Source: Siphonodentalium dalli (lineage: Eukaryota > Mollusca > Scaphopoda > Gadilida > Siphonodentaliidae). From it: 64,000 bases of DNA. Below are positions 1-15,750 of this stretch, piece after piece. Under the pieces are notes generated by a model. The model ran no database searches. It was not told the origin of the DNA and saw nothing but the letters and a program-made list of their open reading frames with translations. Location of the stretch: contig CP136069.1 of assembly GCA_032622095.1 (NCBI GenBank), positions 107,044,278-107,108,277 on the forward strand, given 5' to 3'. A program made the position numbers and the translations under genes. Each line of letters starts with the position of its first letter. Position 1 is the stretch's first letter.

Positions 1-605
1 ATAGGTATCACCACCACACACATATATAGGTATCACCACCACATACATCTATAGGTATCTCCACCACATACATCTATGGGTATAACCACCACACACATAT
101 ATAGGTATCACCACCACATACATCTATAGGTATCTCCACCACGTACATCTATGGGTATCCCCGCCACATACATATATAGGTATCCCCACCACATACATTT
201 ATAGGTAGCACCACCACATACATCTATAGGTATCCCCACCACACACATCTATAGGTATCCCCACCACACACATATATAGGTATCCCCGCCACACACAAAT
301 ATAGGTATCACCACCACATACATTTATAGGTATCCCCATCACATACATATATAGGTATCCCCACCACATACTTATATAGGTATCCCCACAATATACATCT
401 ATAGGTATCCTCACCACATACATATATAGGTATCCCCACCACATACATATATAGGTATCCCCACCACATACATATATATGTATCCCCACCACACACATAT
501 TTAGGTATCCCCACCACATACATATATAGGTATCCCCACCACACACATATATAGGTATCCCCACCACTTCCATATATAGGTATCCCCACCACATACATCT
601 ATATG
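1..605. repeat. 1,898-bp duplication, first copy (cut by window edge)
   Basis: This stretch recurs 1,898 bp downstream. Shared rare variants fix the alignment: TCTATGGG at 73 and 148 returns at 1971 and about 2048, and CACTTCC at 565 returns at 2463. Homology stops near 605, where this copy continues into a CCTTACC-marked stretch and the other copy does not. The copy probably continues to the left of the window. Confidence 0.85.
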
Positions 606-1900
606 TATCCCAGCCACACACATCTATAGGTATCCTTACCACACACATATATAGGTATCCCCACCACATACATCTATAGGTATCCCCACCACACACATAT
701 ATAGGTATCCCCACCACACACATATATAGGTATCCCCACCATACACATCTATATGTATAACCGCCACACTCATATATAGGTATCCCCACCACATACATCT
801 ATAGGTATCACCACCACATACATGTATATGTATCCCCACCACATAAATCTATAGGTATCCCCACCACACACATGAATATGTATCACCACCACATTCATAT
901 ATAGGTATCCCCACCACACACATATATAGGTTTCCCCACCACATACATATATAGGTATCCCCACCACACACATATAGGTATCCTCACCACACACATATAT
1001 AGGTATCCTCACCACACACATATATAGGTATCCCCACCACATACATCTATAGGTATCCCCACCACACACATATATAGGTATCCCCACCACACACATATAT
1101 AGGTATCCCCACCACATACATCTATAGGTATCCCCGCCACATACATATATAGATATCCCCACCACATACATATATAGGTATCCCCAACACACACATCTAT
1201 AGATATCCCCGCCATACACGTCTATAGGTATCCCCACCACATACATATATAGGTGTCCCCACCACATACATATATAGGTATCCCCACCACATACATCTAT
1301 ATGTATCCCCGCCACACACATCTATAGGTATCCTTACCACACACATATATAGGTATCCCCACCACATACATCTATAGGTATCCCCACCACACACATATAT
1401 AGGTATCCCCACCACACACATATATAGGTATCCCCACCACATACATCTATAGGTATCCCCACCACATACATATATAGGTATCCCCACCACATACATCTAT
1501 AGGTATCCCCACCACATACATATATAGGTATCCCCACCACATACATATATAGGTATCCCCAACACACACATCTATAGATATCGCCGCCATACACGTCTAT
1601 AGGTATCCCCACCACATACATCTATAGATATCACCACCACATACATCTATAGGTATCCCCACCAAATACATCCATATCTATCCCCGCCACACACATCTAT
1701 AGGTATCCTCACCACACACATATATAGGTATCCCCACCACATACATCTATAGGTATCCCCACCACACACATATATAGGTATCACCACCACATACATCTAT
1801 ATGTATCCCCACCACGTACATATATAGGTAACCCCACCACATACATATATAGGTATCCCCACCACATACATCTATAGGTATCCCCACCACACACATATAT
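600..1900. repeat. Array segment with a 375-bp internal duplication, related to 52.7-54.1 kb
   Basis: The rare unit variant CCATACACGTC occurs at 1212 and again at 1587, 375 bp (15 units) apart, showing a local duplication. CCTTACC occurs at 634 and 1332. From about 700 this segment is colinear with 52,740 onward: CCATACACGTC at 1587 matches 53391, and the TCCATAT variant at 1671 matches 53475, both at an offset of 51,804 bp. Confidence 0.75.
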
Positions 1901-2503
1901 AGGTATCACCACCACACACATATATAGGTATCACCACCACATACATCTATAGGTATCTCCACCACATACATCTATGGGTATAACCACCACACACATACAT
2001 AGGTATCACCACCACATACATCTATAGGTATCTCCACCACATACATCTATGGGTATCCCCGCCACATACATATATAGGTATCCCCACCACATACATTTAT
2101 AGGTAGCACCACCACATACATCTATAGGTATCCCCACCACACACATCTATAGGTATCCTCACCACACACATCTATAGGTATCCCCGCCACACACATATAT
2201 AGGTATCACCACCACATACATTTATAGGTATTCCCATCACATACATATATAGGTATCCCCACCACATACTTATATAGGTATCCCCACAATATACATCTAT
2301 AGGTATCCTCACCACATACATATATAGGTATCCCCACCACATACATATATAGGTATCCCCACCACATACATCTATATGTATCCCCACCACACACATATAT
2401 AGGTATCCCCACCACATACATATATAGGTATCCCCACCACACACATATATAGGTATCCCCACCACTTCCATATATAGGTATCCCCACCACATACATCTAT
2501 ATG
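1899..2503. repeat. 1,898-bp duplication, second copy
   Basis: This is the second copy of the first 605 bp of the window, at a constant 1,898-bp offset. It carries the same TCTATGGG and CACTTCC variant units in the same order. It differs by a few substitutions only. Its right end lies close to the start of the 1,672-bp A family. Confidence 0.85.
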
Positions 2504-2599
2504 TATCCCCACCACACACATATATAGGTATCCCCACCACATACATATATAGGTATCCCCACCACATACATATATAGGTATCCCCACCACATACATATA

Positions 2600-4250
2600 T
2601 AGGTATCCCACCACATACATCTATAAGTATTCCCACCACATACATATATAGGTATCCCCACCACATACATCTATAGGTATCCCCACCACATACATATATA
2701 GGTATCCCCACCACATACATATATAGGTATCCCCACCACATACATCTATAGGTATCCCCACCACATACATATATATGTATCCTCACCACATATATATATA
2801 GGTATCCCCGCCACACACATATATAGGTATCCTCACCACACACATATATAGGTATACCCACCACACACATATATAGGTATCGCCACCACACACATATATA
2901 GGTATCCCCACCACACACATATATAGGTATCCCCAACACACACATATATAGGTATCCCAACCACACACACATCTATTGGTATCCCCACCACACACATATA
3001 TAGGTATCCCCACCACATACATATATAGGTATCCCCACCACATACATATATAGGTATCACCACCACATACATATATAGGTATCCTCCCCACACACATTTA
3101 TAGATATCCCACCACACACATATATAGGTATCCCCACCACACACATCTATAGGTATCCCCACCACACACATCTATAGGTATCCCCACCACACACATCTAT
3201 AGTTATCCCCACTACATACATATATATGTATCCCCACCGCACACATATATAGGTATCCCCGCCACATACATATATAGGTATCCCCGCCACATACATATAT
3301 AGGTATCCCCACCACATACATATATAGGTATCCCCACCACACACATATATAGATATCCCCACCACACACATATATAGGTATCCCCACCACACACATATAT
3401 ATAGGTATCCCCGCCACACATATATATAGGTATCCCCACCACATACATATATAGGTCTCCCCAACACATACATCTATAGGTATCCCCACCACACACATAT
3501 ATAGGTATCACCACCACATACATATATAGGTATCCCCGCCACACACATATATAAGTATCCCCGCCACATACATATATAGGTATCCCCACCACACACATCT
3601 ATAGGTATCCCCACCACACACATATATAGGTATCACCACCACATACATATATAGGTATCCCCGCCACACACATATATAGGTATCCCCGCCACATACATAT
3701 ATAGGTATCCCCACCACACACATCTATAGGTATCCCCACCATATACATATATAGGTATCACCACCACACACATATATAGGTATCCCCACCACACACATAT
3801 ATAGGTATCCCCGCCACATACATATATAGGTATCACCACCACACACATATATAGGTCTCCCCACCACATACATATATAGGTATCCCCACCACACACATCT
3901 ATATGTATCCCCACCACACACAGATCTATAGGTATCCCCACCACACACATATATAGGTATTCCCACAATACACATCTATAGTTATCCCCGGCACACACAT
4001 ATATAGGTATCCCCACCACATACATATATTGGTATCCCCACCACACACATATATAGGTATCCCCACCACATACATATATAGGTATCACCACCACACACAT
4101 ATAGGTATCCCCGCCACATACATATAGGTATCCCCACCACACACATATAGGTATCCCCACCACACACATATATAGGTATCACCACCACATACATATATAG
4201 GTATTCCCAACAGATACATATATAGGTATCCCCACCATATACTTATATAG
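2600..4250. repeat. Higher-order repeat family A, copy 1 (1,672-bp period)
   Basis: This is the first copy of a block duplicated in tandem at a 1,672-bp offset (1,673-1,674 bp left of a 2-bp difference near 2960). Aligned landmarks are CCTCCCC at 3083 and 4755, the AGATCT-bearing 27-bp unit at 3921 and 5593, and the three-unit 23-bp cassette at 4081 and 5753. Boundaries are accurate to about 50 bp. Confidence 0.85.
4081..4149. repeat. 69-bp cassette of three consecutive 23-bp units (type example)
   Basis: Three units in a row are each 2 bp short (GG at 4081, 4104, 4127, then 4150), and the variants have a fixed order: CACACACATATA with A at position 7, then CCGCCACATAC, then CCACCACACAC. The same cassette begins at 5753, 6697, 15653, 17474, 19619, 20589, 21459, 25107, 25832, 29852, 30721, 33214, 37847, 42141, 42934, 44731, 45475, 46897, 48869, 49664, 56709, 59255, 61123 and 63369, giving 25 copies by eye. 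Fixed length and order imply that all descend from one founding cassette spread by larger duplications. Confidence 0.85.
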
Positions 4251-4273
4251 GTATCCCCACCACATACATATAT

Positions 4274-5925
4274 AGGTATCCCCACCACATACATCTATAA
4301 GTATCCCCACCACATACATATATAGGTATCCCCACCACATACATCTATAGGTATCCCCACCACATGCATATATAGGTATCCCCACCACATACATATAAAG
4401 GTATCCCCACCACATACATCTATAGGTATCCCCACCACATACATATATATGTATCCTCACCACATACATATATAGGTATCCCCGCCACACACATATATAG
4501 GTATCCTCACCACACACATATATAGGTATACCCACCACACACATATATAGGTATCGCCACCACACACATATATAGGTATCCCCACCACACACATATATAG
4601 GTATCCCCACCACACACATATATAGGTATCCCAACCACACACATCTATTGGTATCCCCACCACACACATATATAGGTATCCCCACCACATACATATATAG
4701 GTATCACCACCACATACATATATAGGTATCACCACCACATACATATATAGGTATCCTCCCCACACACATCTATAGGTATCCCACCACACACATATATAGG
4801 TATCCCCACCACACACATCTATAGGTATCGCCACCACACACATCTATAGGTATCCCCACCACACACATCTATAGTTATCCCCAATACATACATATATATG
4901 TATCCCCACCGCACACATATATAGGTATCCCCGCCACATACATATATAGGTATCCCCGCCACATACATATATAGGTATCCCCACCACATACATATATAGG
5001 TATCCCCACCACACACATATACAGATATCCCCACCACACACATATATAGGTATCCCCACCACACACATATATATAGGTATTTCCGCCACACATATATATA
5101 GGTATCCCCACCACATACATATATAGGTCTCCCCACCACATACATCTATAGGTATCCCCACCACACACATATATAGATATCACCACCACATACATATATA
5201 GGTATCCCCGCCACACACATATATAAGTATCCCCGCCACATACATATATATGTATCCCCACCACACACATCTATAGGTATCCCCACCACACACATATATA
5301 GGTATCACCACCACATACATATATAGGTATCCCCGCCACACACATATATAGGTATCCCCGCCACATACATATATAGGTATCCCCACCACACACATCTATA
5401 GGTATCCCCACCATATACATATATAGGTATCACCACCACACACATATATAGGTATCCCCACCACACACATATATAGGTATCCCCGCCACATACATATATA
5501 GGTATCACCACCACACACATATATAGGTCTCCCCACCACATACATATATAGGTATCCCCACCACACACATCTATATGTATCCCCACCACACACAGATCTA
5601 TAGGTATCCCCACCACACACATATATAGGTATTCCCACAATACACATCTATAGTTATCCCCGGCACACACATATATAGGTATCCCCACCACATACATATA
5701 TTGGTATTCCCACCACACACATATATAGGTATCCCCACCACATACATATATAGGTATCACCACCACACACATATAGGTATCCCCGCCACATACATATAGG
5801 TATCCCCACCACACACATATAGGTATCCCCACCACACACATATATAGGTATCACCACCACATACATATATAGGTATCCCCAACACATACACATATAGGTA
5901 TCCCCACCATATACTTATATAGGTA
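4274..5925. repeat. Higher-order repeat family A, copy 2
   Basis: This is the second tandem copy of family A. It keeps the order of variant units of copy 1 with scattered substitutions, for example a CAATACATAC unit near 4883 where copy 1 has CACTACATAC. The same block reappears at an exact 9,900-bp offset (14.4-15.7 kb) and a 50,106-bp offset (54.55-55.87 kb). Confidence 0.85.
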
Positions 5926-7029
5926 TCCCCACCACATACATATATAGGTATCCCCACCACATACATCTATAGGTATCCCCACCACAAACATATATAGGTA
6001 TCCCCACCACATACATATATAGGTATCCCCACCACATACATATATAGCTATCCCCACCACATACATCTATACGTATCACCGCCACATACATCTATATGTA
6101 TCCCCACCACATACATATATAGGTATCCCCGCCACACACATATATAGGTATCCCCACCACACACATATATAGTTATCACCACCACACACATATATAGGTA
6201 TCCCCGCCACATACATATGTAGGTATCCCCACCACATATATATATAGGTATCACCACCACACACATATATAGGTATCCCCACCACATACATATATAGGTA
6301 TCCCCATCACATACATTTATAGGTATCCCAACCACACAAATATATAAGTATCCCCACCACATACATATATAGGTATCACCACCACATACATATATAGGTA
6401 TCCCCATCACATACATTTATAGGTATCCCCACCACACACATATATAGGTATCCCCACCACATACATATATAGGTATCCCCACCACATACATATATAGGTA
6501 TCCCCACCACATACATCTATACGTGTCCCCACCACACACATATATAGGTATCCCCACCACATACATCTATAGGTATCCCCACCACGCACATATATGGGTA
6601 TCCCCACCACATATATATATAGGTATCCCCACCACATACATATATAGGTATCCCCACCACACACATATATAGGTATCCCCACCACATACATATATAGGTA
6701 TCACCACCACACACATATAGGTATTCCCGCCACATACATATAGGTATCCCCACCACACACATATAGGTATCCCCACCACACACATCTATAGGTATCACCA
6801 CCACATACATATATAGGTATCCCCAACACATACATATATAAGTATCCCACCACATACTTATATAGGTATCCCCACCACATACATATATAGGTATTCCCAC
6901 CACATACATCTATAGGTATTCCCGCCACAAACATATATAGGTATCCCCACCACATACATATATAGGTATCCCCACCACATACATATATAGCTATCCCCAC
7001 CACATACATATAAAGGTATCACCGCCACA
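5926..7029. repeat. E-like array segment between A copies
   Basis: This segment is colinear with 19.8-20.4 kb at an offset of 13,866 bp. It contains a three-unit 23-bp cassette at 6697, 944 bp after the one at 5753. It appears to be an earlier or exchanged relative of the 870-bp E family. No non-repeat sequence is present. Confidence 0.7.
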
Positions 7030-8050
7030 TACATCTATAGGTATCCCCACCACACACATATATAGGTATGCCCACCACACACATATATAGGTATCCCAAC
7101 CACACACATCTATTGGTATCCCCACCACACACATATATAGGTATCCCCACCACATACATATATAGGTATCCCCACCACATACATATATAGGTATCACCAC
7201 CACATACATATATAGGTATCCTCCCCACACACATCTATAGGTATCCCACCACACACATATATAGGTATCTCCACCACATACATCTATAGGTATCCCCACC
7301 ACACACATCTATAGGTATCCCCACCACACACATCTATAGTTATCCCCACTACATACAGATATATGTATCCCCACCGCACACATATATAGGTATCCCCGCC
7401 ACATACATATATAGGTATCCCCGCCACATACATATATAGGTATATCCTCCACATACATATATAGGTATCCCCACCACACACATATATAGATATCCCCACC
7501 ACACACATATATAGGTATCCCCACCACACACATATATATAGGTATCCCCGCCACACATATATATAGGTATCCCCACCACATACATATATAGGTCTCCCCA
7601 CCACATACATCTATAGGTATCCCCACCACACACATATATAGGTATCACCACCACATTCATATATAGGTATCCCCGCCACACACATATATAAGTATCCCCG
7701 CCACATACATATATAGGTATCCCCACCACACACATCTATAGGTATCCCCACCACACACATATATAGGTATCACCACCACATACATATATAGGTATCCCCG
7801 CCACACACATATATAGGTATCCCCGCCACATACATATATAGGTATCCCCACCACACACATCTATAGGTATCCCCACCATATACATATATAGGCATCACCA
7901 CCACACACATATATAGGTATCCCCACCACACACATATATAGGTATCCCCGCCACATACATATATAGGTATCACCACCACACACATATATAGGTCTCCCCA
8001 CCACATACATATATAGGTATCCCCACCACACACATCTATATGTATCCCCA
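7030..8050. repeat. Higher-order repeat family A, copy 3 (partial)
   Basis: This stretch aligns to copy 1 at a 4,137-bp offset and to copy 2 at 2,465 bp. Landmarks are CCTCCCC at 7220 and the CCGCAC variant at 7374 (4909 in copy 2). Homology ends near 8,050, just before the position of the AGATCT unit in copies 1 and 2. Beyond that point the sequence belongs to family B. Confidence 0.8.
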
Positions 8051-9955
8051 CCACAAACATATATAGGTATCCCATCACATACATATATAGGTATCCCCAC
8101 GACATACATATATAGGTATCCCCACCACATACATATATAGGTATCCCATCACATACATCTATATGTATCCCCACCACACACATATATAGGTATCCCCACC
8201 ACTTACATCTATAGGTATCCCCACCACACACATATATAGGTATCCCCACCACATACATATATAGGTATCCCCACCACATATATCTATAGGTATCCCCACC
8301 ACATACATATATAGGTAACCCCACCACATACATATATAGGTATCCCCACCACATACATATATAGGAATCCCCACCACATACATATATAGGTATCCCCACC
8401 ACATACATCTATAGGTATCCCCACCACATACATATATAGGTATCCCCAACACATACATCTATATGTATCCCCACCACACATCTATATGTATCCCCACCTT
8501 ACACATCTATAGGGATCCCCACCACACATATATATATAGGTATCCCCAACATACACATCTATATGTATCACCGCCACACACATATATAGGTAACCCCACC
8601 ACATACATCTATTGGTATCCCCACCATACACATCTATAGGTATCCCCACCATACACATCTATATGTATCACCGCCACACTCATATATAGGTATCCGCACC
8701 ACATACATCTATAGGTATCACCACCACAAATATATATAGGTATCCCCACCACACACATCTATATGTATCACCACCACATACATATATAGGAATCCCCACC
8801 ACACACATATATAGGTATCCCCACGACATACATATATAGGTATCCCCACCACACACATATAGGTATCCTCACCACACACATATATAGGTATCCTCACCAC
8901 ACACATATATAGGTATCCCCGTCACATACATCTATAGGTATCACCACCACATACATCTATAGGTATCACCACCACACACATCTATAGGTATCCCCACCAC
9001 ACACATCTGTAGGTATCCTCACCACATACATATATAGGTATCCCCGCCACACACATATATAGGTATCCCCACCACATACATTTATAGGTAGCACCACCAC
9101 ATACATCTATAGGTATCCCCACCACATACATCTATAGGTATCCCCACCACACACATCTAAAGGTATCCCCGCCACACACATATATAGGTATCACCACCAC
9201 ATACATTTATAGGTATCCCCATCACGTACATATATAGGTATCCCCACCACATACTTATATAGGTATCCCCACAATATACATCTATAGGTATCCTCACCAC
9301 ATACATATATAGGTATCCCCACCACATACATATATAGGTATCCCACCACATACATCTATATGTATCCCCACCACACACATATATAGGTATCCCCACCATA
9401 TACATATATAGGTATCCCCACCACACACATATATAGGTATCCCCACCACTTCCATATATAGGTATACCCACCACATACATCTATATGTATCCCCACCACA
9501 CACATATATAGGTATCCCCACCACATACATATATAGGTATCCCCACCACATACATATATAGGTATCCCCACCACATACATATATAGGTATCCCCACCACA
9601 TACATCTATAAGTATCCCCACCACATACATATATAGGTATCCCCACCACATACATCTATAGGTATCCCCACCACATACATATATAGGTATCCCCATCACA
9701 TACATATATAGGTATCCCCACCACATACATCTATAGGTATCCCCACCACATACATATATATGTATCCTCACCACATACATATATAGGTATCCCCGCCACA
9801 CACATATATAGGTATCCTCACCACACACATCTATAGGTATACCCACCACACACATATATAGGTATCGCCACCACACACATATATAGGTATCCCCACCACA
9901 CACATATATAGGTATCCCCACCACACACATATATAGGTATCCCCACCACACACAT
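7935..9955. repeat. Higher-order repeat family B, copy 1 (about 2.02 kb)
   Basis: This is the first of two directly adjacent copies. The offset is 2,020 bp on the left and 2,045 bp after about 8,740, because copy 2 has one extra 25-bp unit. Landmarks are GGATCC at 8513 and 10533, and CACTTCC at 9447 and 11492. The two copies share private variants such as CATCACGTACAT and differ at only a handful of sites I noticed, so the duplication looks recent. Confidence 0.88.
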
Positions 9956-12000
9956 ATATAGGTATCCCCGCCACATACATATATAGGTATCACCACCACA
10001 CACATATATAGGTCTCCCCACCACATACATATATAGGTATCCCCACCACACACATCTATATGTATCCCCACCACACACATATATAGGTATCCCATCACAT
10101 ACATATATAGGTATCCCCACCACATACATATATAGGTATCCCCACCACATACATATATAGGTATCCCATCACATACATCTATATGTATCCCCACCACACA
10201 CATATATAGGTATCCCCACCACTTACATCTATAGGTATCCCCACCACACACATATATAGGTATCCCCACCACATACATATATAGGTATCCCCACCACATA
10301 TATCTATAGGTATCCCCACCACATACATATATAGGTATCCCCACCACATACATATATAGGTATCCCCACCACATACATATATAGGAATCCCCACCACATA
10401 CATATATAGGTATCCCCACCACATACATCTATAGGTATCCCCACCACATACATAAATAGGTATCCCCAACACATACATCTATATGTATCCCCACCACACA
10501 TCTATATGTATCCCCACCTTACACATCTATAGGGATCCCCACCACATATATATATATAGGTATCCCCAACATACACATCTATATGTATCACCGCCACACA
10601 CATATATAGGTAACCCCACCACATACATCTATTGGTATCCCCACCATACACATCTATAGGTATCCCCACCATACACATCTATATGTATCACCGCCACACT
10701 CATATATAGGTATCCGCACCACATACATCTATAGGTATCACCACCACAAATATATATAGGTATCCCCACCACATACATCTATAGCTATCCCCACCACACA
10801 CATCTATATGTATCACCACCACATACATATATAGGAATCCCCACCACACACATATATAGGTATCCCCACGACATACATATATAGGTATCCCCACCACACA
10901 CATATAGGTATCCTCACCACACACATATATAGGTATCCTCACCACACACATATATAGGTATCCCCGTCACATACATCTATAGGTATCACCACCACATACA
11001 TCTATAGGTATCACCACCACACACATCTATAGGTATCCCCACCACACACATCTGTAGGTATCCTCACCACATACATATATAGGTATCCCCGCCACACACA
11101 TATATAGGTATCCCCACCACATACATTTATAGGTAGCACCACCACATACATCTATAGGTATCCCCACCACATACATCTATAGGTATCCCCACCACACACA
11201 TCTAAAGGTATCCCCGCCACACACATATATAGGTATCACCACCACATACATTTATAGGTATCCCCATCACGTACATATATAGGTATCCCCACCACATACT
11301 TATATAGGTATCCCCACAATATACATCTATAGGTATCCTCACCACATACATATATAGGTATCCCCACCACATACATATATAGGTATCCCACCACATACAT
11401 CTATATGTATCCCCACCACACACATATATAGGTATCCCCACCATATACATATATAGGTATCCCCACCACACACATATATAGGTATCCCCACCACTTCCAT
11501 ATATAGGTATACCCACCACATACATCTATATGTATCCCCACCACACACATATATAGGTATCCCCACCACATACATATATAGGTATCCCCACCACATACAT
11601 ATATAGGTATCCCCACCACATACATATATAGGTATCCCCACCACATACATCTATAAGTATCCCCACCACATACATATATAGGTATCCCCACCACATACAT
11701 CTATAGGTATCCCCACCACATACATATATAGGTATCCCCATCACATACATATATAGGTATCCCCACCACATACATCTATAGGTATCCCCACCACATACAT
11801 ATATATGTATCCTCACCACATACATATATAGGTATCCCCGCCACACACATATATAGGTATCCTCACCACACACATCTATAGGTATACCCACCACACACAT
11901 ATATAGGTATCGCCACCACACACATATATAGGTATCCCCACCACACACATATATAGGTATCCCCACCACACACATATATAGGTATCCCCACCACACACAT
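9956..12000. repeat. Higher-order repeat family B, copy 2 (2,045 bp)
   Basis: This is a near-identical tandem copy of the preceding block with one added unit near 10,770. Homology with the third copy continues past this end to about 12,360, so copy 3 was made from a longer segment than copy 1. Confidence 0.88.
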
Positions 12001-12599
12001 ATATAGGTATCCCAACCACACACATCAATTGGTATCCCCACCACACACATATATAGGTATCCCCACCACATACATATATAGGTATCCCCACCACATACAT
12101 ATATAGGTATCACCACCACATATATATATAGGTATCCTCCCCACACACATCTATAGGTATCCCACCACACACATATATAGGTATCCCCACCACACACATC
12201 TATAGGTATCCCCACCACACACATCTATAGTTATCCCCACTACATACATATATATGTATCCCCACCACACACATATATAGGTATCCCCGCCACATACATA
12301 TATAGGTATCCCCGCCACATACATATATAGGTATCCCCACCACATACATATATAGGTATCCCCACCACACACATCTATAGGTATCCCCGCCACACACATA
12401 TATAGCTATCCCCACCACACACATATATAGGTATCACCACCACACACATATATAGGTATCCCCGCCACATACATATGTAGGTATCCCCACCACATACATA
12501 TATAGGTATCACCACCACACACATATATAGGTATCCCCACCACATACATATATAGGTATCCCATCACATACATATATAGGTATCCCCACCACATACATA
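12001..12599. repeat. Array segment joining B copies 2 and 3
   Basis: These are ordinary 25-bp units. The left part, to about 12,360, still matches 14,545-14,905. The remainder is a mix of units found in families A and E. There are no unique landmarks and no gene. Confidence 0.65.
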
Positions 12600-14905
12600 T
12601 ATAGGTATCCCCACCACATACATATATAGGTATCCCATCACATACATCTATATGTATCCCCACCACATACATATATAGGTATCCCCACCACATACATATA
12701 TAGGTATCCCATCACATACATCTATATGTATCCCCACCACACACATATATAGGTATCCCCACCACATACATCTATAGGTATCCCCACCACGCACATATAT
12801 AGGTATCCCCACCACATACATATATAGGTATCCCCACCACATATATCTATAGGCATCCCCACCACATACATATATAGGTATCCCCACCACATACATATAT
12901 AGGTATCCCCACCACATACATATATAGGAATCCCCACCACATACATATATAAGTATCCCCACCACATACATCTATAGGTATCCCCACCACATACATATAT
13001 AGGTATCCCCTACACATACATCTATATGTATCCCCACCACACATCTATATGTATCCCCACCATACACATCTATAGGGATCCCCACCACACATATATATAT
13101 AGGTATCCCCACCATACACATCTATATGTATCACCGCCACACACATATATAGGTAACCCCACCACATACATCTATTGGTATCCCCACCATACACATCTAT
13201 AGGTATCCCCACCATACACATCTATATGTATCACCGCCACACTCATATATAGGTATCCGCACCACATACATCTATAGGTATCACCACCACATATATATAT
13301 AGGTATCCCCACCACATACATCTATAGGTATCCCCACCACACACATCTATATGTATCACCACCACATACATATATAGGAATCCCCACCACACACATATAT
13401 AGGTATCCCCACGACATACATATATAGTTATCCCCACCACACACATATAGGTATCCTCACCACACACATATATAGGTATCCTCACCACACACATATATAG
13501 GTATCCCCGTCACATACATCTATAGGTATCACCACCACATACATCTATAGGTATCACCACCACACACATCTATAGGTATCCCCACCACACACATCTGTAG
13601 GTATCCTCACCACATACATATATAGGTATCCCCGCCACACACATATATAGGTATCCCCACCACATACATTTATAGGTAGCACCACCACATACATCTATAG
13701 GTATCCCCACCACATACATCTATAGGTATCCCCACCACACACATCTAAAGGTATCCCCGCCACACACATATATAGGTATCACCACCACATACATTTATAG
13801 GTATCCCCATCACGTACATATATAGGTATCCCCACCACATACTTATATAGGTATCCCCACAATATACATCTATAGGTATCCTCACCACATACATATATAG
13901 GTATCCCCACCACATACATATATAGGTATCCCCACCACATACATCTATATGTATCCCCACCACACACATATATAGGTATCCCCACCATATACATATATAG
14001 GTATCCCCACCACACACATATATAGGTATCCCCACCACTTCCATATATAGGTATACCCACCACATACATCTATATGTATCCCCACCACACACATATATAG
14101 GTATCCCCACCACATACATATATAGGTATCCCCACCACATACATATATAGGTATCCCCACCACATACATATATAGGTATCCCCACCACATACATCTATAA
14201 GTATCCCCACCACATACATATATAGGTATCCCCACCACATACATCTATAGGTATCCCCACCACATACATATATAGGTATCCCCATCACATACATATATAG
14301 GTATCCCCACCACATACATCTATAGGTATCCCCACCACATACATATATATGTATCCTCACCACATACATATATAGGTATCCACGCCACACACATATATAG
14401 GTATCCTCACCACACACATCTATAGGTATACCCACCACACACATATATAGGTATCGCCACCACACACATATATAGGTATCCCCACCACACACATATATAG
14501 GTATCCCCACCACACACATATATAGGTGTCCCCACCACACACATATATAGGTATCCCAACCACACACATCAATTGGTATCCCCACCACACACATATATAG
14601 GTATCCCCACCACATACATATATAGGTATCCCCACCACATACATATATAGGTATCACCACCACATACATATATAGGTATCCTCCCCACACACATCTATAG
14701 GTATCCCACCACACACATATATAGGTATCCCCACCACACACATCTATAGGTATCCCCACCACACACATCTATAGTTATCCCCACTACATACATATATATG
14801 TATCCCCACCACACACATATATAGGTATCCCCGCCACATACATATATAGGTATCCCCGCCACATACATATATAGGTATCCCCACCACATACATATAGAGG
14901 TATCC
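12600..14905. repeat. Higher-order repeat family B, copy 3
   Basis: This block aligns to 10,060-12,360 at a near-constant 2,544-bp offset. GGATCC is at 13076, CACTTCC at 14036, and a CATCAATTGG variant unit occurs in both this copy and copy 2 (near 12,024). It keeps the CATCACGTACAT variant shared by copies 1 and 2. Confidence 0.85.
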
Positions 14906-15750
14906 CCACCACACACATATATAGATACCCCCACCACACACATATATAGGTATCCCCACCACACACATATATATAGGTATCCCCGCCACACATATATATA
15001 GGTATCCCCACCACATACATATATAGGTCTCCCCACCACATACATCTATAGGTATCCCCACCACACACATATATAGGTATCACCACCACATACATATATA
15101 GGTATCCCCGCCACACACATATATAGGTATCCCCGCCACATACATATATAGGTATCCCCACCACACACATCTATAGGTATCCCCACCACACACATATATA
15201 GGTATCACCACCACATACATATATAGGTATCCCCGCCACACACATATATAGGTATCCCCGCCACATACATATATAGGTATCCCCACCACACACATCTATA
15301 GGTATCCCCACCATATACATATATAGGTATCACCACCACACACATATATAGGTATTCCCACCACACACATATATAGGTATCCCCGCCACATACATATATA
15401 GGTATCACCACCACACACATATATAGGTCTCCCCACCACATACATATATAGGTATCCCCACCACACACATCTATATGTATCCCCACCACACACAGATCTA
15501 TAGGTATCCCCACCACACACATATATAGGTATTCCCACAATACACATCTATAGTTATCCCCGCCACACACATATATAGGTATCCCCACCACATACATATA
15601 TTGGTATCCCCACCACACACATATATAGGTATCCCCACCACATACATATATAGGTATCACCACCACACACATATAGGTATCCCCGCCACATACATATAGG
15701 TATCCCCACCACACACATATAGGTATCCCCACCACACACATATATAGGTA
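14440..15750. repeat. Higher-order repeat family A, copy 4
   Basis: This block is colinear with A copy 2 at an exact 9,900-bp offset. The AGATCT unit at 15493 matches 5593, and the 23-bp cassette at 15653 matches 5753. Its left part overlaps the end of B copy 3, because the two families share this material. Confidence 0.82.

Noticed and set aside
199-798. Cys/Gly/Trp-rich repeat protein, silk- or antifreeze-like by composition
   Set aside because: A genuine repeat protein gene has a unit length divisible by 3 and stays in one frame. Here the unit is 25 bp and single-base and dinucleotide indels are tolerated freely.
9481-10428. Longest - strand open frame (315 codons); similar ones at 16642-17562, 32584-33426 and 42430-43272
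   Set aside because: The peptide is only the 25-residue echo of the DNA unit, the same peptide appears in all three frames throughout the window, starts and stops fall at random variant units, and no domain, signal peptide or flanking gene structure is present. Higher-order duplications copy the frames, so recurrence is not evidence of selection.
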